Source: Gemmatimonadaceae bacterium
GTDB taxonomy: Bacteria; Gemmatimonadota; Gemmatimonadetes; Gemmatimonadales; Gemmatimonadaceae
Assembly: GCA_030647905.1 (NCBI GenBank)
Contig: JAUSJA010000033.1
Coordinates: forward strand, 248,001 to 312,000
DNA length: 64,000 bases
Direction of reading: 5' to 3'
Within the stretch, counting starts at the first letter, position 1. Every line of letters starts with the position of its first letter. Both the position numbers and the translations under genes were made by a program. The notes beneath the pieces were generated by a model. It was not told the origin of the DNA, did no database searches, and saw only the letters and a program-made list of their open reading frames with translations. Positions 59,695 to 64,000 of this stretch are shown here, one piece after another.

Positions 59695-61410
59695 ATGAAC
59701 CCGTCCGAAATTGACAACACGGTCGCGACGCTGGCTCGCCACAAGGACGAATGGGCGACGTTGCCCATTCGCCGGAAAACAGCCCATCTCAAAGAGCTCC
59801 GGACAAAGGCGGACGAAATCGCCGAGCGCTGGGTGAACGCGGCGGTCGAGGCGAAGCGCATTCCGAGGGATTCGCCACTCGTCGGCGAGGAATGGATCTC
59901 GGGACCCTGGGCATTGTTGAGAGGGTTGAACGTCCTGATCGGAACGCTCGAGAAGCTCGATAAAGGCGAGGCGCCTTTTTCGGACGGAGCCGTGCACACG
60001 CGACTGGACGGCCAGGTTGTCGTGGATGTCTTTCCAGGGAGCCTCTTCGACCGCCTGCTGCTCAGCGGAACTTCGGCGCAGGTCTGGATGCAGCCGGGTG
60101 TGACCGCGGAAAATCTCGCTGACCATACAGCGTCGTTCTATCGGCAGCCGTCGCCTCAGGGAAAAGTGGCGCTCGTTCTGGGTGCAGGGAACATCGCCAG
60201 CATCGCCCCGCTTGACATGCTTTACAAGATGTTCGCCGAAGGGATGGTGTGCATGCTCAAGATGAATCCGGTGAACGATTACCTCGGTCCGTTCTTCGAG
60301 GAGATTTTTTCATCCCTCGTCGCTGGCGGTTTCGTCGGCTTTGCCTATGGCGGTGCGGATGTCGGCGCGTATCTGGTCGCCCACCAAGGAGTGGACGAAG
60401 TCCACATCACGGGAGATTATCGAACGTACAATGCGATCGTATTCGGTGGCGGTGAGGAAGGAGAGAAGCGGCGCCGTCGCGACGAGCCCGTGGTCAGCAA
60501 GCGCGTGACCGCCGAGCTGGGAAACGTGTCGGCGACGATCGTGGTGCCGGGTCCGTGGAGCGATGCGGACCTCGCGTACCAGGCCGAGCATGTGGTGGCG
60601 CAGAAGTCACACAACGGCGGATTCAATTGCGTTGCCGCGCAGGTTCTGGTACTGCCGGAGGAGTGGAACCGCTCGAATGATTTCATCGCGTCCGTGCGCA
60701 GGACGATGCAGAGCATTCCGGCGCGCGAGTCGTACTATCCGGGCGCAGCGCAGCGACAGGGCGCGGCGGTGGCGGCACATCCAGAGGCCGAGCTGCTCGA
60801 CGAGCCATCCGCGATCGATGCGCCGCGAGCACTCATTACAGGGCTCGATGCGGCGAAGAAAGACGAGTACTGCTTCACGCATGAATTCTTTTCCAACGTT
60901 CTTTCGGTAACCAGTCTCCCTGGAAAGAGCGCCGCCGAATTTCTTCGGGCGGCAGTGAGTTTCGCCAACGAGAATCTGTGGGGGACGCTCGGTGTCAACC
61001 TCATCGTTCATCCACGGACGATGAAAGAGCTGGGCCCGGCGTTGGACGAGGCGATCGCCGAGCTGCGCTACGGATGCATCGGGATCAACGCGTGGATCGG
61101 CGTCGGCTTTCTCCTGGCAGAGACACCATGGGGCGCGTTCCCGGGACACGCGCGGAACGACATCCAGAGCGGCACCGGCGTGGTGCACAACTCGCTGCTG
61201 TTCGACAAACCGCAGAAAGCCGTGGTTCGACAGCCGTTCTTTCCGTTCCCCAGGAATCTGCTGCACGGCGAGATGCACGTGTCGCCCAAGCCACCGTGGT
61301 TCGTGACGAACAAGCAGGCGCACACCGTGGGACGGCGCATTGCCCGCTTCGAGGCTCGCCCAGGCTGGAGACGCCTGCCCGGAATCTTTCTCGCGGCGCT
61401 GAGGGGGTAA
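59695..61410 (+). CDS. aldehyde dehydrogenase family protein
   Basis: The ATG at 59695 is preceded by AGGAGA 7 bp upstream; the frame is open 135 bp further but lacks a ribosome site. The 571-residue protein shows an ALDH Rossmann region (VALVLGAGNIASIAPLDML), a glutamate in TAELGNVSATIVV, the catalytic cysteine in HNGGFNCVAAQ and FANENLWGTLGVNLIVHP. It is longer than standard ALDHs (about 480-500) and the nucleophile context GFNC differs from GQ.C. Substrate unknown. It is divergent from the sulfur regulator. Confidence 0.8.
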   Translation: MNPSEIDNTVATLARHKDEWATLPIRRKTAHLKELRTKADEIAERWVNAAVEAKRIPRDSPLVGEEWISGPWALLRGLNVLIGTLEKLDKGEAPFSDGAVHTRLDGQVVVDVFPGSLFDRLLLSGTSAQVWMQPGVTAENLADHTASFYRQPSPQGKVALVLGAGNIASIAPLDMLYKMFAEGMVCMLKMNPVNDYLGPFFEEIFSSLVAGGFVGFAYGGADVGAYLVAHQGVDEVHITGDYRTYNAIVFGGGEEGEKRRRRDEPVVSKRVTAELGNVSATIVVPGPWSDADLAYQAEHVVAQKSHNGGFNCVAAQVLVLPEEWNRSNDFIASVRRTMQSIPARESYYPGAAQRQGAAVAAHPEAELLDEPSAIDAPRALITGLDAAKKDEYCFTHEFFSNVLSVTSLPGKSAAEFLRAAVSFANENLWGTLGVNLIVHPRTMKELGPALDEAIAELRYGCIGINAWIGVGFLLAETPWGAFPGHARNDIQSGTGVVHNSLLFDKPQKAVVRQPFFPFPRNLLHGEMHVSPKPPWFVTNKQAHTVGRRIARFEARPGWRRLPGIFLAALRG

Positions 61411-61428
61411 TCGACGGCGGTCGGTTGG

Positions 61429-61845
61429 CTAGTTGAATTCAAGTGGCGTCAGCACCCCATCCTTCTTCACCCCGAGCCGAATCGGCCGTGGCGCACCGCG
61501 GCGGGGGATCGTGACCTCGACCCATAGCTCTTCCCTGGCGGCGCGGCGCGATGGGTCGGTCACGTGCTCGGGAATGAAGTACGCGAGCGGCTGCTCGAGC
61601 ACTGCCACGCGCTGGTCGCGCTGGGACGCCCGCGCGTATAGGCCGCTTGAGCGAGGCGAAGGCAGGGCAACGAGTTGATGATCCCGTACGGACAGTGCAA
61701 TCGGGATTGGCTGCGGTGGAGGAGTCCGGGTGCTGCCGTTGGGATTGACTATGGTGTGTGAGACTGGAAGATCGAGGTCTTGGCCAACGGCGGCCTCAAT
61801 CCGAAGGCTGACGTATCGCCCGCGGATCGGCAGGTTCGGATCCAC
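61429..61845 (-). CDS. GDYXXLXY-family protein lacking its N-terminal helix
   Basis: The 138-residue frame starts at GTG 61845 with VDPNLPIRGRYVSLR, a variant of the GDYXXLXY motif, and continues to a family-like end with VEVTIPRRGAPRPIRLGV. Family members normally have an N-terminal membrane helix of about 30 residues before this motif. Here the same frame upstream runs straight back to the stop of the oxidase gene (61894) without such a helix. It is probably a truncated gene; function of the family is unknown. Confidence 0.6.
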   Translation of the reverse strand: MDPNLPIRGRYVSLRIEAAVGQDLDLPVSHTIVNPNGSTRTPPPQPIPIALSVRDHQLVALPSPRSSGLYARASQRDQRVAVLEQPLAYFIPEHVTDPSRRAAREELWVEVTIPRRGAPRPIRLGVKKDGVLTPLEFN

Positions 61846-61893
61846 CGGCGCCGCTGCTCGACGCGATCGTCGCGGCCCGATCTCGCCAGGCCG

Positions 61894-63519
61894 TCAGAAG
61901 GGCTTGAAGCCGGGACTGCCGTACCGCGTCAGATGCATGAGGTCGTAAACCGGCACCGCGTACGCCAGAATCACCAGCACCACCGCCACTACAAACCAGA
62001 GTTCGAGTCGGTCCCAGATGCCTTTCCTGAAACCACCCGCTGGCGGGGATAGCGGCTCGGCCCATTCGATCGGCACGACGGCGGTGCGCTTGCCGGTCAG
62101 CAGCGTGGCGATCATCACGACCACGAAGCATCCCGCACTGGCAAAGAGCACGATGCCTCCCAGGGCTGAGACGCTGGTGAGTGTGTGCCACATCTCCGCC
62201 TGGGGCGCACCGGCGTAGTCGGTGGCGAAGACGCGTCGGGGCAGTCCCATGAGACCGGCGATGTGCCCGGTGAACGAGAAAAGGACCATCCCCAGGAACC
62301 AGAGGAACGGCTGCACCTTGGCCAGCAGGCCAAGCTCGAGCTCCCGCCCGGCGATCCGCGGAACCAGGTAGTAGCATGCCCCCATGAAGGTCAGCGCCGC
62401 GGCGCTGCCGACGGTCAAATGGAAGTGCGCCGGAATCCACGCCGTGTTATGAACCACCGAATTGAGTACGTACGCCGCGTTGATCGCCCCGCCAAAGCCG
62501 CCCACCATGAAGAGCAGTCCCGCGAACAGCACCGAGGACACCACCGGGTTCCCCCAAGGCAGCGCGCGAATCCAGCCGAATAGACCCTTGCCACCCCGCA
62601 ACCGGCCCGCCACCTCGAGCGAAGCGACCACCGTGAAGGCGGTCACCAGGCTCGGGAAGGAGATCGCCATCGTATTGAAGGTGTGGAACAGCTTCCACGC
62701 GGCGGGGATGCCCGGATCCTGGTACTGATGGTGGAATCCCACCGGTGTGGAGAGAATCAGGAACAGGGAAAAGGTGACCCGGGCCAGCGGTTCCGAAAAC
62801 AGTTTGCCCCCTGCTTCCCTGGGCACCAGCGCATACCAGATCACATAGGCGGGAAGGAGCCAGAAATACACCAGCGGGTGACCGAAGAACCAGAACAGTG
62901 TTCGTGCCAGGAGCGGATCCACCGTCTTCACCCACCCGAGCGACCACGGGATGAGCTGGAACAGCATCTCCGACGCCACTCCAATCGTCGCCAGCAGCCA
63001 TAGCATTGCATTGGCGGTCGTCCCATGCATCGCGAGACTGACCGGTGACTCACCTCGCCGGCGGCGCGATTCCCGCCAGGACGCGATGATGCTCGCGCAC
63101 CATCCCCACGACGCCACCACCACGAGCGTCAGACCGATGTAAAACGCCGGATGGGCCTGGAGCGGGGGGTAGAATGTGTACAGCACGCTCGCCCGGAAGG
63201 TGAGGATCGCCCAGGCGGCCATCACGGTGCCGGTGACGGCAATCCCATACATGATCCACCCGAACCGCAGCCACCTGATCTCGCCATTCTCGCGCTGGGC
63301 GACGGCATAGCCCAGCGCCATGATGAAGAAGGTGGTGAAGACCAGCGCCATCAGCACGCCGTGGGCCGTCACCGACATGTAATACATCCGCGCCGACCGG
63401 TAGGGCACTTCGAGGTTCGCGCGGGAGAGCGCCTGCATGACCGCCATCGCTGCGGCGACGCCGAACGCGAGCACCGCAACCCAGATGTGGGCCAGGATGA
63501 GCCGGTTAGCGCGCGGCAT
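61894..63519 (-). CDS. ba3-type cytochrome c oxidase subunit I
   Basis: The 541-residue protein has about thirteen membrane helices and heme-copper oxidase ligands. These are the heme a histidine in SVTAHGVLMALVF, the CuB His-Tyr pair in FFGHPLVYFWLLPAY, CuB histidines in GFHHQYQDPG and heme ligands in IPAHFHLTVGS. The sequence around the CuB site (HPLVYFWLLPAYVIWY) is the B-type (Thermus ba3) pattern rather than A-type. It reduces O2 with electrons from cytochrome c and pumps protons. It overlaps the subunit II gene by 14 bp. Confidence 0.92.
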   Translation of the reverse strand: MPRANRLILAHIWVAVLAFGVAAAMAVMQALSRANLEVPYRSARMYYMSVTAHGVLMALVFTTFFIMALGYAVAQRENGEIRWLRFGWIMYGIAVTGTVMAAWAILTFRASVLYTFYPPLQAHPAFYIGLTLVVVASWGWCASIIASWRESRRRRGESPVSLAMHGTTANAMLWLLATIGVASEMLFQLIPWSLGWVKTVDPLLARTLFWFFGHPLVYFWLLPAYVIWYALVPREAGGKLFSEPLARVTFSLFLILSTPVGFHHQYQDPGIPAAWKLFHTFNTMAISFPSLVTAFTVVASLEVAGRLRGGKGLFGWIRALPWGNPVVSSVLFAGLLFMVGGFGGAINAAYVLNSVVHNTAWIPAHFHLTVGSAAALTFMGACYYLVPRIAGRELELGLLAKVQPFLWFLGMVLFSFTGHIAGLMGLPRRVFATDYAGAPQAEMWHTLTSVSALGGIVLFASAGCFVVVMIATLLTGKRTAVVPIEWAEPLSPPAGGFRKGIWDRLELWFVVAVVLVILAYAVPVYDLMHLTRYGSPGFKPF

Positions 63520-64000
63520 CAGCGACTCCCGCCGTCGAGGTCAGCGCGCCGGGCTGCTGCCAGCTGCCCTTCGGCACCACCTTGAGTTTGCTCGCCATGG
63601 TGTGGTGGCCCACCCCGCAATACTCGTTGCACGCGATCAGGTAGTCACCCGGCTTGAACGAGGTGGTGAACTGGCTCACATAGCCCGGGATGACCATTGA
63701 CTGGCCGTTGGTGCGCACAATCTGAAAGCCGTGGATTACATCCACGGTCGTCATGTGGAACGTGACGGGGGTCTCCGCGGGGAGCACCATCTCACCAGGC
63801 AGCCAGGCGAACATCATCCCGACAACCGACACGTGAACCGCACCACCGGCATCGACCGTGACGCCCTGGCGGCTGAACAGAGGATTCTGAAACACCTTTT
63901 TCGGGTCAATCGTCTCGACGTGGGACGGGGGGTGGAACCCGTGCCGGATGGAGGCGTTGGCGAGCGAGCCGAAAAACAGCGCCAGCATCACCCCGACCCC
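63506..64000 (-). CDS. ba3-type cytochrome c oxidase subunit II (CuA), partial
   Basis: The frame is open to the right end of the window, so the 5' end is missing. The visible 164 residues include the end of a membrane helix and a cupredoxin domain with the CuA ligands: first histidine in DVIHGFQIV, then CNEYCGVGHHTM (C-x3-C, His, Met). N-terminal VETIDPKKVFQNPLF and the short length match subunit II of B-type oxidases. It accepts electrons from a soluble cytochrome c and passes them to subunit I. Confidence 0.9.
   Translation of the reverse strand, partial: GVGVMLALFFGSLANASIRHGFHPPSHVETIDPKKVFQNPLFSRQGVTVDAGGAVHVSVVGMMFAWLPGEMVLPAETPVTFHMTTVDVIHGFQIVRTNGQSMVIPGYVSQFTTSFKPGDYLIACNEYCGVGHHTMASKLKVVPKGSWQQPGALTSTAGVADAAR

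Overview
The window looks like a chromosomal stretch of a high-GC Gram-negative bacterium. It encodes lipoproteins, an outer-membrane beta-barrel, a complete cytochrome c maturation (Ccm, system I) set and ATGA/GTGA-coupled operons. A Ser/Thr kinase with a TolB-like tail, an S9 dipeptidyl peptidase with GWSAGG, and the general gene mix would fit Gemmatimonadota. That assignment is an inference from gene content; no rRNA or tRNA gene was seen.

Layout. 1-11 kb: a DUF72 fragment; a glycine-zipper protein; an ABC exporter operon whose last gene fuses a permease N-terminus to an AttH/CrtC lipocalin-like domain; an mntH-usp-dtxR operon preceded by a perfect 14-bp palindrome at the -35 region; and a nudix-hydrolase-rhodanese operon. 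11-19 kb: an LD-carboxypeptidase, a membrane glycosyltransferase, the severed tail of a phosphoesterase gene, then a two-gene adenine methyltransferase plus SNF2-type helicase unit (candidate defence system) and a lipoprotein. 19-29 kb: an Mg2+ P-type ATPase, a Ser/Thr kinase lacking most of its sensor part, an S9 peptidase, DUF302-tryptophanase, and a cysteine-desulfurase-like enzyme.

29-50 kb is the centrepiece: a dense respiratory/extracellular-electron-transfer region with 58 c-type heme motifs in eight proteins. It holds a NapC/NirT (ImcH-like) quinol oxidase, an MtrA/MtrB porin-cytochrome conduit, a tetraheme cytochrome, two CbcL-like fusions of a multiheme cytochrome (13 and 19 hemes) to a membrane cytochrome b, a Rieske protein with a fused cytochrome b-c, a monoheme cytochrome, and a tetraheme/4Fe-4S/NrfD module (Cbc4-like) with an SPFH protein. 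A sensor kinase and a sigma-54 activator are in the same operon as the NrfD module. I find sigma-54 (-24/-12) promoter candidates in front of both the Rieske operon and the kinase operon. Each has a pair of related GC-rich palindromes about 43 bp apart upstream, which suggests one regulon controlled by this two-component system.

50-56 kb: ccmABCDEFGH, which would supply the heme attachment needed by this region. 56-61 kb: a lipoprotein, then a sulfur module (sulfide:quinone-oxidoreductase-like gene broken by a frameshift, DsrE protein, ArsR-rhodanese regulator with an inverted-repeat operator) and an aldehyde dehydrogenase. 61-64 kb: a truncated GDYXXLXY gene and the ba3-type oxidase subunits I and II (II runs off the window). 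Working picture: electrons from menaquinol enter periplasmic multiheme cytochromes through NapC-, CbcL-, bc- or NrfD-type quinol oxidases and leave through MtrAB, or go to oxygen through the ba3 oxidase. Direction and partners are inferred.
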